DNA of 64,000 nt from Maratus speciosus (taxonomy: Eukaryota; Arthropoda; Arachnida; Araneae; Salticidae): NCBI GenBank assembly GCA_963932465.1, contig OZ010792.1, positions 496,001 to 560,000 of the forward strand, written 5' to 3'. A model generated the notes under the pieces. It had not been told where the DNA came from, made no database searches, and saw only the letters and a list, made by a program, of their open reading frames with translations. Made by a program: the position numbers and the translations under genes. Below are positions 36,101-48,100 of the stretch, piece by piece (position 1 is the stretch's first letter; every line of letters begins with the position of its first letter).

Positions 36101-39100
36101 ATCCTTTGACATAATTTATGAATTTTTTCTGCGATCGATTGACGAAATTTGACAGCGTTTTTTGAATCATATTTGCGAAATACACGATTTTTCCGAGATA
36201 AAATTTAAAATAAAGGTCGGCTAACTATGTCGAAAAACAGACTTTACGGACCTAATAATTGAAAAACGGACCTAGTGGGAGCCCTGCTATTAAGATTATC
36301 CTACCCAATCAATGCTGTGCTTCAGATGAATGGCGTGCATAAAGGATTTGTCGTGCGTTATACAATCACGATTTTTTTTTCCTCGGCAGCAATATCTCTT
36401 GCGTCCGAAGCCGCAATACAATTTAAGGAGTTTCTAAGGAGTGGTTTGCTTATCTAAGTAGTTCTAAGTACTACTTGGGAATGTTTTCATTTCCAAGGAG
36501 TTTCCAAGGAGTCTAAGGAGTCTGTGCGAACCCTGTGCTATGCAAATGTAAATTCACAAATCAACTTTAATACAGAAACAAAATTAGATATAAAGATTTT
36601 TATACCAGGTATAAGTATATCGCCAAATCCCAATATGGAAAACTGTTGGTAACACACAGCTAAAGCATCAAATCGAAAATGAGCAACTCTTAACACCATA
36701 GGTATCTGAAATAAAAAGTAATAATAATAAAAAAATACCTTTTCATAACCATTATCAGTCAAAATAAACTTTGAATAAAATTAAAAAGCCTTAGAATGCC
36801 ATAAAAGGAAAGGAAATTAACTGATGAGTTACACTGCTACAAGTCAAACCTTTTAACCTAGGTAAACAACTTATAAAATGAAAAGATATGACGAAAGAGA
36901 TCAAATATATTCTTATTTAAAATAAAAAATTATATTTTAAGAGAAAATAAATATAACTCCTGACAAAGGATATCTCGCAAAAAAAAAGAAAAAAAAAAGT
37001 ACTAGTAGGAATTTAAATAATTCATATGCCAGAAAGACAAGCACAAGAGACTTTTGCATACCATGTGCAACACTGGAGTCTTTAACATTAGAAGGCAACA
37101 ATTAAAATTATATAATATTCAGAAAAATGTGAAAGAATGCATGTGAGTGTACACATCAACAAGGTGTTTTCACAGAAAAGTGTTGTAAGCCTGGAGAACA
37201 GTAGCTGCTATAAGGCTCGATAATTAACCAAAAAATGCAACATTTTTGTAATAATCATATAATAACCTGATAAGCTGAAATGAGTCTTCATAGACGTTAT
37301 TAAAAATGTATATGTGTGTCTAGAAGTTGGAGGAGGCCCTTTAAACATCTATTGTGGTTCAGTATAAATAAATACATTTTTGGAATTTTCTTGTAATTTT
37401 TTTCAAAATTTTACTAGTTTTTTTTTTAATAACAATAACTTTTACAGACAATCTTGTTTAAAGGTTTGTTGTTGTCTAAAACAATATAGTGTGAGCACAC
37501 TAGATATTATATAATGTTTTGGTCACTATAGGTGAAATTTGCAATCAGTTAACCTTGTTATTGTTGCTTTTAAATGTTTTACTAAATAGATACCTACCAT
37601 ATATATTCTGGCATGTAATGCGTACCTAAACTTTCAGACCTTCTTCTATTTTTAGTTATATATCAGGTCATCAGGGATGAAATTTGTAGAAAAAAGGCAA
37701 AGTTAGTTGATAACTTACAAATATAAGGAATTATTTTATCCAAACTTCAACGATAATTCATAGGCATTTTCAGATGGGTCCTTTTTTAAAAAAAAGGTTG
37801 TAAAAATAAAAAATACATTACTGCTAAGTTATTCCTCTAATTGTCAGTAATGATCAACATCTGTATAAACCATGGCAATGCCTACTCTGATTACTTTGCC
37901 CTTTCATTCACTGTGCTTCAACAACAACAAGAATCTTTTAATAAGAACCAATACCATTAAAACACTTTATTTCATAAACATTAAGCACCGTTAATAATTT
38001 ACACATGCAAAAATAACAATGGCGAGATTTGCAGTGCCAAATTTTCACTTACGTATCAAAGTTATTTTACATAAAATTATGAGTAACAGATTTTTTTTAA
38101 AAAAATGGTACTTTCCATTATACGGACATCATGCCAAAATGTATGCTAATGTGCCAATTATTTCAACTCTGATCAAAAAATGAAATATTTACTGCAATGC
38201 TAAAAGATAATTGTAATTTTATGCCAGCAGTTTAACATGAGTTTTATTTTATCACTTTATTGTATAACAGTTATTTGTTCACTTATTTTAAGTATATATT
38301 TATGATTTAATAAAATAATTCATAAAAGTCTGTAATTTTCAAATGTTATATTTTTTAAATGCTCACTTTACTATCTACAATGTTTTTTCTTTTATTTTTC
38401 AAATGTTTCAATTCACGTGATTTTCATTTTGCACCAACTATTACGCTTGGCGACAATGGTGTCCGTATAACGAAAAAGTACCAAAAAAATTAACAAAATC
38501 AATTTAAATTCCATAATGGAAAAAAAAAAAAAATACTATGAGTGTGAAGATATAAAAAGAAAATATCACTAAACAAACAAAAACATGCAAAAATTTAGAG
38601 CCAGACATATAGAATATGAAGATTAACAAAAAAAATTTCAAAATTTAAGGAAAAAAAAATGAAACAAAAAGTATGCATTAAAAAATCAATTACAATGGAA
38701 AAAAAAAAAAAATACAAATGCAAATAATTATTAGAAACGAAATAAGCAATTATAAAATAAAACATTCTGAAGATCCAAAAACAAAACTTTACTCACAAGT
38801 AATGGCATCTATTTCAAAATTAGAAAGAATAAACAAATAGTTATTATCAACAAAAAAACACAAGTTTAGAACCAAACCATACAAAATTCAAACCGAAGTA
38901 ACATTTTTTTAATCACATTCTCTTAAATCATATGTATAATAGCGCAAATAACACAACCGTCCTAAATAAATACAGGGCTGACTGCTTTATGTTTCATACG
39001 CTGATTGGTTATTTTTTCCAAATAAAACAGCACAGAAGCTGCTGTTTTCATAGTAGAAGCATGTCTTCTTAGTGTCTGATGAAGAAAGACTCAGATCTTT

Positions 39101-42100
39101 TGAAAGGCCTAGCGCATTTAAAAGTTTTTGATGGTGTTTTAAGAAGATCTTTTAATTCTTACTGATTCACACCAGTTTCAACTTATTTTCTTTAATTCCC
39201 TACATTTTTATTTATTTATGGCAATCTTTTGTTTTTGGAAATTCACAATGCCATTTTCCTGCAAATTTCATTTCACCTTGTATCTGCAATACGATGCATT
39301 GAATGAATGTTTTTCAGCTTTGATAACAGGCAGTAATCATTGTGTATACAATTACAGATATGTGGTCAGATGTAAAGCGAGAGGGAGTATCTTTCCAGGG
39401 GGTGTTCTTGATCAGCTTATCACCACAATGACCTATTTAAAGAAGGAACTCCTTTTTGTTGCACCTTTTTTTTAGCTGGCTCAATATCTTGTTTTTGATT
39501 TTGCCTTGTAGCTTCCTGGCAGTTGTTTTTTTCTCTGTATGTTTTTATTGTTTCAAATTTAATATAAGAGAATGTTGGCGGTTTTAAATTTCAACATGCA
39601 TTATGTTTATACAAATTCTGTTACTTTTATCAATTGTTTTTATTTCAACTTACATTATGGAGTTTCTATTTTAAATTGAACTACATCCTGTGTAGTAACA
39701 TTGTTCAACTATCAATAATTTGTAAGCCTTTCTTTACATATTACTTATTTAAATTAGCAAGATGAAAGTTGCTTTCAACAAACTGATTTATGTTAACGAT
39801 GAACTGTTTACTTTATACACATAACTGAGTTTGAACTTCCTAAGTGACTGCATTTAGTTTAATATGAAATGAAATGTTTATGCTGAATGGGATTGAGTTA
39901 TTATTTTCTTTGAATGTACAATGAAAGAATGTTTATACAAGAAATGATATTATGCTATTTCAATTTGTTTATTGTACTGTACCATTTTAGTGTTGCCATT
40001 TGTTAGCAGACCAGATGCTACTGCCAGTAAAGTTATCTGAGTGAAATGAGCCAATTGTCAGCTCAGGTAGCACAATAGGTAGAGCATTTGCAATTTAAGT
40101 CAAAGGTCTTGGGTCCAGCTCCCAGCCTGGGCATTTTTTTTCTTGGAAAAATTCAGTTTGTATGATGTTACATTATTAATGATGACAAGTAAGTGAGATA
40201 TGAATGATGAAAAGTTTAAGAAACTTACAAATACAAAACTCAAAAAAAAAAAGGAAAAAAAAAAAAAAAAAAAAAAAAAAGATAAATCAGATAAAAAATA
40301 CATATACTAGACCTTCAGATGAATTTAATATTAATAATTCTGTCAATAAAATATTAATTTTTGATTCTTAAGATTTTAAAAGCAAGCAAAAATTAATAGG
40401 TCTCACAGAATCTGCAACAAACAAAACTAACAGCTAAAGTTTGCACTTGTTCACAAAAGCAGCTTACATTTTCTTCAGATTTTCCACCAGTTGCTACTTC
40501 TTCCATTACACTTTCACCATTCTGTAACAATAATATGGAGATAATTGAGCATACATAAAAAAAACCAGTATTGTTATGTATTCATTCGTAAAAAAAATTG
40601 GATACATACCACAGTCAAAAATGGAGTGATAAAGACAAAAAATATGTCATAGAAAAAAAGGAGGACTAGCAGCACAGTACAAATCTGAAATAAAGTAGAA
40701 AATTTGATTAAAATAATAAAAATAAATAAATATGTGTATAAAAGTCACAAAAATGATTTAAAAAATTATTTTAAAAAAAGGAATGTAGTACTCAACACAA
40801 ATGGAAGAAACAGGGCAGGGGTTTACAAAAAAAATTATACACGCACTTTTAACATAATGAATGGTAAATCATCATGAAATCAACTAAAAACAAGTTGAAA
40901 ATTGTAAGTCAAACGTGGCAAATGAGGTGCGTTTGTACTATAATGAAGTTTTATAAATATTCAGATCTTGGTGCAATAGCTGTTGCACTCTTATGCAAAT
41001 ATGCATGAATACAAAATTTATTACGATTATATGTAGTAAATTCACTAACATGGAAATAATATGACTCCATCTTCAAAATGACGTAATGACCATGGCACCT
41101 AGAATCATTACATATCATGGGATATCATTGAATTATTTACGTATGATAGGATTTAATAGAATGAAGAAAACTTAATATCTTTTTAAGATTTGACTCGATT
41201 TTCATAAAATTTGAAATGACTTGACAAAGTTTTGCAACAATTATATATATTAAATTTCAAACCATTCGGCTGGGTAATTTTTGCGCTGTTATATGCGGAC
41301 AGACATTTATATAATTATGGCATTTCCCCATAGACCATAATGTAATGGAATTGGTGTCTTTTGAGTGTGTGTAAATAAACTATGAATGCTACATACTATT
41401 TCCAATACCGAACATGGCATAGTAAAACTCAATAACATATATCCATTACTATAAATGCACTTTTAGCAATCAATGCTAATATACAGTACTTCGGATACAG
41501 TATAGTATCTGGAATTTTTGTGTGTTCCTGTAAATATTATGCACTTTCTATTATACAGAAAGTAACTTGTAGTAAGACTCAGCAACATATATCAATTTCA
41601 GCATATATGAAATAGTTTAACATAATTAAAATATGCCCCAAACAATGTATCCCTATAAAATTATTTAAGGGAAAACTTTTGTGTGGAAAAATAAAAATTC
41701 TTTGCACCGCATATTCTACAGAATGTATATTTTAGTGTACTTCATAAATGTATATTCATAAATTTTATTATGTTCGGAAACATCATTAAAATGCACTTGA
41801 AACTATTTTATCCCATTGGCCGTAATGTAACGGAATACTTTTGAATGTCCCTGTAATTGAACTATACATCTGATTTTCATCAAATTTGAAATGACATGAC
41901 AAAATTATGCAACAATTATATATTTTAAATTTCAAATTATTTAGTTGGGTAGTTTTTGCGCTGTTATATACGGGCGGACAGACAGATGGACCAGACGAAG
42001 ACTATAGGTGCTACATGTTTATATAATTACGAATGCACCTAATAAGTAATTTTTTATTTTAAAAAGTCAATTTATTCATTTTCATACAAGTATTCACTCC

Positions 42101-45100
42101 CTTTTAATTAATGGAATTTTATGAAACATTTTCTTTTAATAAATGGAATTTTGTATAGAATCCCCTTTCATTAAGGAAAATTTGGTGAAGGCATTCCGAA
42201 AGACGACCAACAATTTCTATGCAAAATAATAAAATAAATAGTAATAAGAATTATTATACAGAGAAAATTTATTTTTCCTTTTGTTATACTAAATACATTT
42301 TGCTTAACATGTATAGACTACTAGCAAATCGCGCGGCTTTGCTCGCGTAATAGTTGAAATATGCCAAGTGATATCTTGATGACTATTTTTTATTAGAAGA
42401 ACGCTTTTTAAAATAATTCAAAAATTACAAATGAAGCCACAGTTTGACTAAACATCATTATAAAGGTGCAATAGACAGAAATGAGATGTTAATTAATAAG
42501 GACTAAAATAATAGGACTAAAAATAAAATACTAAAATAAAGGACTAAAATAATTAATAAAGATGTTAATTAATAATTAATAATTAAATAAGTTCAGTAAT
42601 TTAGGACTGTTTTAGAATACTTTTCGCTCCTTCCCTTCGTTTCACCCCTTTTTAAATTAAAATTTATTTTCGATTGTTCTTAGAGGACATTTATATTGTA
42701 TAAGTAACTACCGTGCTATATTTAAAGTTTCTAGCGTCTTCAGTACCGCAGAAATCGCAATTTAGAAAGTGTTTTGCTCCTGCAACCATCGACATAAAAT
42801 ATAGCTTATGTTTGAGCACGTTCTATCACCATCAATTTGCAACCATTATGTTTGAAATCGGTTTCGTATTTCATACGATTGCATAAAAATCATAATTTAG
42901 AAAGCTTATAGAACGCTTTTTGCTCACTTCATCCTTTTAAATTTGGAATTTTCTTTCGACAATTCTTAGAAAGCATTTGCATCTTTGAAGGAATTACGAT
43001 TCCAAATTAAAAATGTTGGACCCCCTCAGTAACACAAAAAACAAAATTTAGAACCTTTTTGTGCTCCTGTAACCCTCAGGTGGTAGTGACAACAACGTAA
43101 AATATAGGCTATGTTGGAGCGGGGACTGTCACCATCAATTTGAAACCATTACTTCTGAAATCGGTTTGTATTTCCTGACACTGCGTAGAAATCGCTATTT
43201 AGAACGTTTTTAGAACGCTTTTCGTTCATTTTCATACTTTTTAAAACCGTAAGATGGTAGTGACGCTGTCATGAAATAGATCCTATATTGGAGCAAGGGC
43301 TGTCATCATTAATTTTCAACCATTACTTTTGAAATGGGTTGGGTACTTTCTGAGACTGCGTAGAAATCGCCATTTAGAACGTTTTTTAGAATGTTTTTTG
43401 AGCATTTTCAACCCTTTTAAATTTCAAATTTTTTAAGAAATGTTCTTAGAGATCATTTTATTCTAATATGTAACTACTATGCCAAATTTCTTGTATCTGG
43501 ACATTCAATAACACAAAAATCGCAATTTCGAACGTTTTTTTGCTCATGCACCCCAATTAGGGGTTGGCACCGACATAAAATGTAGCCTATGTTGGAGGAA
43601 GGGCTGTCACTATCATTTTGACACCATTATTTTTTTAATCGGTTTAGTACTTCCTGAAATTGCGTAAAAATCACCATTTACAATGTTTTTTAGAACGCTA
43701 TTCGAGCATTTTCACCCCATTTTAATTTCGATTTTTTTTAAAAATGTCCTTAGATATGATTAGTATCTTATAAGTAACTACCATTCCAAATTTGATGTTT
43801 CTAGGCCCCTGAGTAACACAAAAATTGCATTTTTAGAACGTTTTTTGCTCCTGCACCCCCTTTTGGCCAGTGGCACGGACATAAGATATAGCCTATGTTC
43901 TAAGTTGGACTAACAGCAACATTTTGATACCATTACTTTTGGAATCGGTTTGGCAGTTCCAGAGCTTACCTCCTACAAATAAACAATTTTTACCTTTTTA
44001 TAATATTAGTATAGATTACAAATAATGCAATTATTTTTGCATGAATTAATACATTACAATATTTATGTTTTCTGTGATAGACATGAAACCAAATTTGCAG
44101 ACCTCTATGTCAGAAAAATTTCACTAGCCATCCCACGAGTGCACACACACATCTTTCATTTATTAGTATAGATTAAAAATGGCACATATCTCAGACAATT
44201 TTGAATTTAAACTTTTTAACATTTTGTTATATGTCATTTTATATCACATTAAAATAGCACAAAACAAATAAAAAACTCAATAATTAAAAAAAAAGGGCAT
44301 AAAAGACATGTAGAAATGTGATGCTAAAAATACATTTTTGCTGATAATATCAGTATTTACCAGAATAAATATGGGATACAGATTAGGATGCCAATGCTTA
44401 CTTAGCACACAACAGTTGGCATCAAATAGGAAAATAATAAGTTGAAAACCATAACAAAATAGATTAAAGAGTATGATGATTATCTAAAGCAAGACAAAAT
44501 ATTTAAAATAATAATAGTGTCACAATAATAAAAAAGCAGCAAACAATCACTAGTATTAGAAAAGATTATCAAAGTTCTTACTTTTAAACTTGGCAGTCGA
44601 ATAGATTTGAGCATATGGATACAAAATGCAACACCTAAAATATCTTGCAAAATCCAGGCCCATCTAAATATGAAATAAAATTATATGCATATGCACACAA
44701 TGGACAGAACATAAAATAAAAACACACATACAAATAAAAAAAGTTCTCATAAATATTCAGAAAGATTTATATAAAATTAATCCCAATATAAATCCACAAT
44801 CCATATACAATTGAAAATAGACTCTATGTCAGCTGATGATAAGACTTAAACAATTACATGTTAAAATGGTTTATTAACTCAAACTACTTTCTCAATATAC
44901 ATAAAGATGATATGAAACTACAAAGACAAATTAACAAAAATCTGAAGAGATGCCACTCAACTTCCCGAACACTTTACAAAATACTATGCATCTAAGTAAA
45001 TAGCAATATAAAAATAAATACAAACTTAGTTCCTAATTTTACAAAGGTGAAGTATTTTCACTGGTTAAAATGATCTCATATTCTAAGGAAATTGAGCCTT

Positions 45101-48100
45101 TTCATTCATAAAGCTGAACTTTTCTTTATTTAAAACCATGATGCAATTTTCATTTTGCCTGAGCTGAGATTAACCACTTCAACGTTTGCCCCGAGATAAG
45201 TCAGGGGTAAAAGCACTGTTTCCCTATACCCGTCGCCAATGAAGTGGTTAAAGCATGAAAATTAAAATAAGTATAGAAATTGAATTTATGTAGCCATGCT
45301 AATAGTAGTTTTAAGTTGTTTTAAAAATAGATTTTTTGTCAGTTTTCTTCAACAAAATACAATAAAATTTCTGTACGCTTTTATCAGAAAACTCAGGTAA
45401 ATATAATATATATATAACTTAGGTAAGCTATTCCTTCTCTTTGTTTTCTAAGAAATAACAAAACAAAATAGTCTTACTAAATTAAGTAATTTTCTGGTGA
45501 AACTTGATTGTTATTGACACTAGCTTAGGTCTAAGAAAATAAAAATCCCATTAAAAACACTCTTCAATCGTAAAAAGTTCTGAGATCATGTAGAGCCAAA
45601 TTTAGCTCTCTTATTAACTCTGACTTTTAATTCATAAATTACTCCTAGTCTCTACACCTTTAGATAATGATTATTTTGTGATTTGGCAATTGCACAGCAC
45701 AGGGAAGTTATTACGTCAACACCTTACTATGTTTTGAGTTGAGATGGGATTACAGTGAAACTCCAATTTAATGTAACATGTATTAAATGATTTCCCACAT
45801 ATAACGTCATTATTCATTAGTCCTAATTAATTCCCTGTACTTGTAATGTTAAAAAATCCCGGATTTAATGTTGTCACTTTCAAATATTTCTCGCATTTAA
45901 TGTTTTTTCAGCAGAAATAAACTAAAAAAAATTCCCTAAAATAGAAGTTCTGTTGGGAGAAAAAAAAAAACATTCAAAATCAATAAGTTCGAAACTTAGA
46001 ATCCTCCCTCTCTTTCTTTTTTTCTTTTACCAACTGCAACAGCAAGATTCAGCCTCTCCCCCTCTTAAATTCAGGCCCCTTTTATCTGATTGAATTAAAA
46101 GGGGCCAGATATTTTTTAGTTACAAAACTGCTGTTTTTAATCATAGATAGACTTTGGACATCCGCCATCTTGGATTTTATATCCCCCGGACGACCAACGT
46201 GTTAGATGGACGCCATCTTGGATTGCATACTCCCTGGACGTCCCCCATTTTGAAACGGCCACCATCTTGGACGTTTACAGAATCTGATAAGCAGCTTGGA
46301 CCCCTTCTTCCAACTAAGATTAGTATTACCTTAGTTGGAAGATGTCTAACGTCCAGTGACCTTTGCACCGTCCAGATTCTGACGTCACGCTTGCATATTC
46401 CTGCTTAGCAGCAGGGAAACTTGCCTCACGAGCAACTAAAAAGAGTTTGCTATTGTTAAGTATCGCCAACATATGACATAAAAGGAAAAAATGGTTCTGT
46501 AGTAAAATAATTTGGAAAATTTGATAATTCTTTAGTAATTTTGTTTTTTAAAAATTAATTTAACCTATTAAAAATTTTAATTAACTTTCCTTTTACTTTG
46601 ATGAGGTTGAAATAAAAAATAGTAAAATTTATTCGTCACAAGTGACTTAAAATATTAGTCGCAGTAAGAGAAACAAGAACTAAAAAATTTTCATCACGAA
46701 AGGGGGGGGAGGGGCAACTGAACTCTTCATGAAAATCAATTTTTAGTTCACTTTACTTTTTATGTTCATGTGTTTAAAATCTATCTTAAACAGTGGTTAA
46801 CGGAGGGCAGAGGACACCACCACCACCTGATGTCGAAAAGAGATTAGTGTTAAAAATTACTTTTTTGAAAAGGGTCTGTAGAAATGTTTTTTAGAGTTAG
46901 TTTATTCATTTCCTTTTTTACTTGTTACATTTCTTTACTGCTTTTTGTGTTGGTGTGTTTAAAAGAAAATTCTTGTATGGGAAATTCTGATAAATAAATT
47001 TTAACGCAAGCTTAGGAAACCGGAAGCTCAAAATCATATCAAAGAACTGGATTTTTTTTTCTTTCCGCAGCATTGGACTCTCCGTTGGATCACTATGATT
47101 GGTTGCTCATGAGTAGATCTTTCCAGTTACTAATGTCTAGTTATAAAAGGAAGCTGTTAGTATGATAACATTCGTTAAAGAATTTACGTTGTTAGCTAGA
47201 CAGTGGACAAGCCCGGATCATGACTAACTGGGGCGCTAGGCAAAGATAAATCAGGGGTCCCCATTTGAATCGTTGCACGATTATTCAAATAGAACTGATT
47301 ATCAGTTATATGTACAATGCATAAGCAATATTTTCGCATCTTGGATTTTAAATAGAAGAAAATTCTTTGCTCCGTCAATTTAAAAATACTCTTTTTTTTC
47401 TTAGTACAGAACAAAACTCTTTTATATAACTTTAGCAGCTTGTTATATTATTTTAAGATGAATTTAATAACTTCAACTTACGGAAGAGTGTCAAATAGTC
47501 AAACATTTAAATATGAGTTAATCAAGTCACTTTCTTTTAATCTTTTTAAGTTATACTACACACAACATAATATCAAATAAAATACGTTCTACTTCAACTT
47601 ACGGAAGAGTGTCAAATAGTCAAACATATAAATATGAGTTAATCAAGTCACTTTCTTTTAATCTTTTTAAGTTATACTACACACAACATAATATCAAATA
47701 AAATATGTTCTACTTCACAAGTAGAAAGTGTTTTTTCAATAAATCTAAAAAGATGGCAATTTTGTGTTTGTTTTTCATATTTAAGTCAAAGTTAAAGGAA
47801 AAAACTTTGAATACGAAAAAAAAAAAAAAAATATCTCATGATAATTAGACCTGATTATTTTCAACCACTAAAGTTTAGATATAATTTAAGTTCTTTGATA
47901 ATACAATCTATTAAAATCAAAATATTATTTGTTAGTTAATAATGGTTGAGTTTAGCTTTGCGAAAGCATTGAATTCTGTGAGTTCAAAATAAAATTTGTT
48001 TTTCAGAAAGTTTAATAGAATTTTCAGAGTTGGAATTGGGAAAAAAAGTAAATATTTTATAAATTAATATATGGATTTGGAGGACTCTGGGCAAAGTCCC

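Larger units (their letters stand above)
33245..36535. mobile_element. TIR element copy 1 (ends CAGGGTTC), holding two nested insertions
   Basis: Starts CAGGGTTCATACAGAG and ends CTGTGCGAACCCTG. TGCTAT flanks both sides (33239-33244 and 36536-36541), a clean 6-bp target duplication. TCCAAGGAGT motifs lie at both ends in the same orientation. With the two nested elements (33415-34476 and 34661-35439) removed it aligns end to end with the copy at 56411-58353. No transposase recognised, so it is non-autonomous. Confidence 0.88.

Noticed and set aside
40061..40132. Functional tRNA-Lys
   Set aside because: A at position 33, mismatched anticodon stem and an abnormal T loop make function unlikely.
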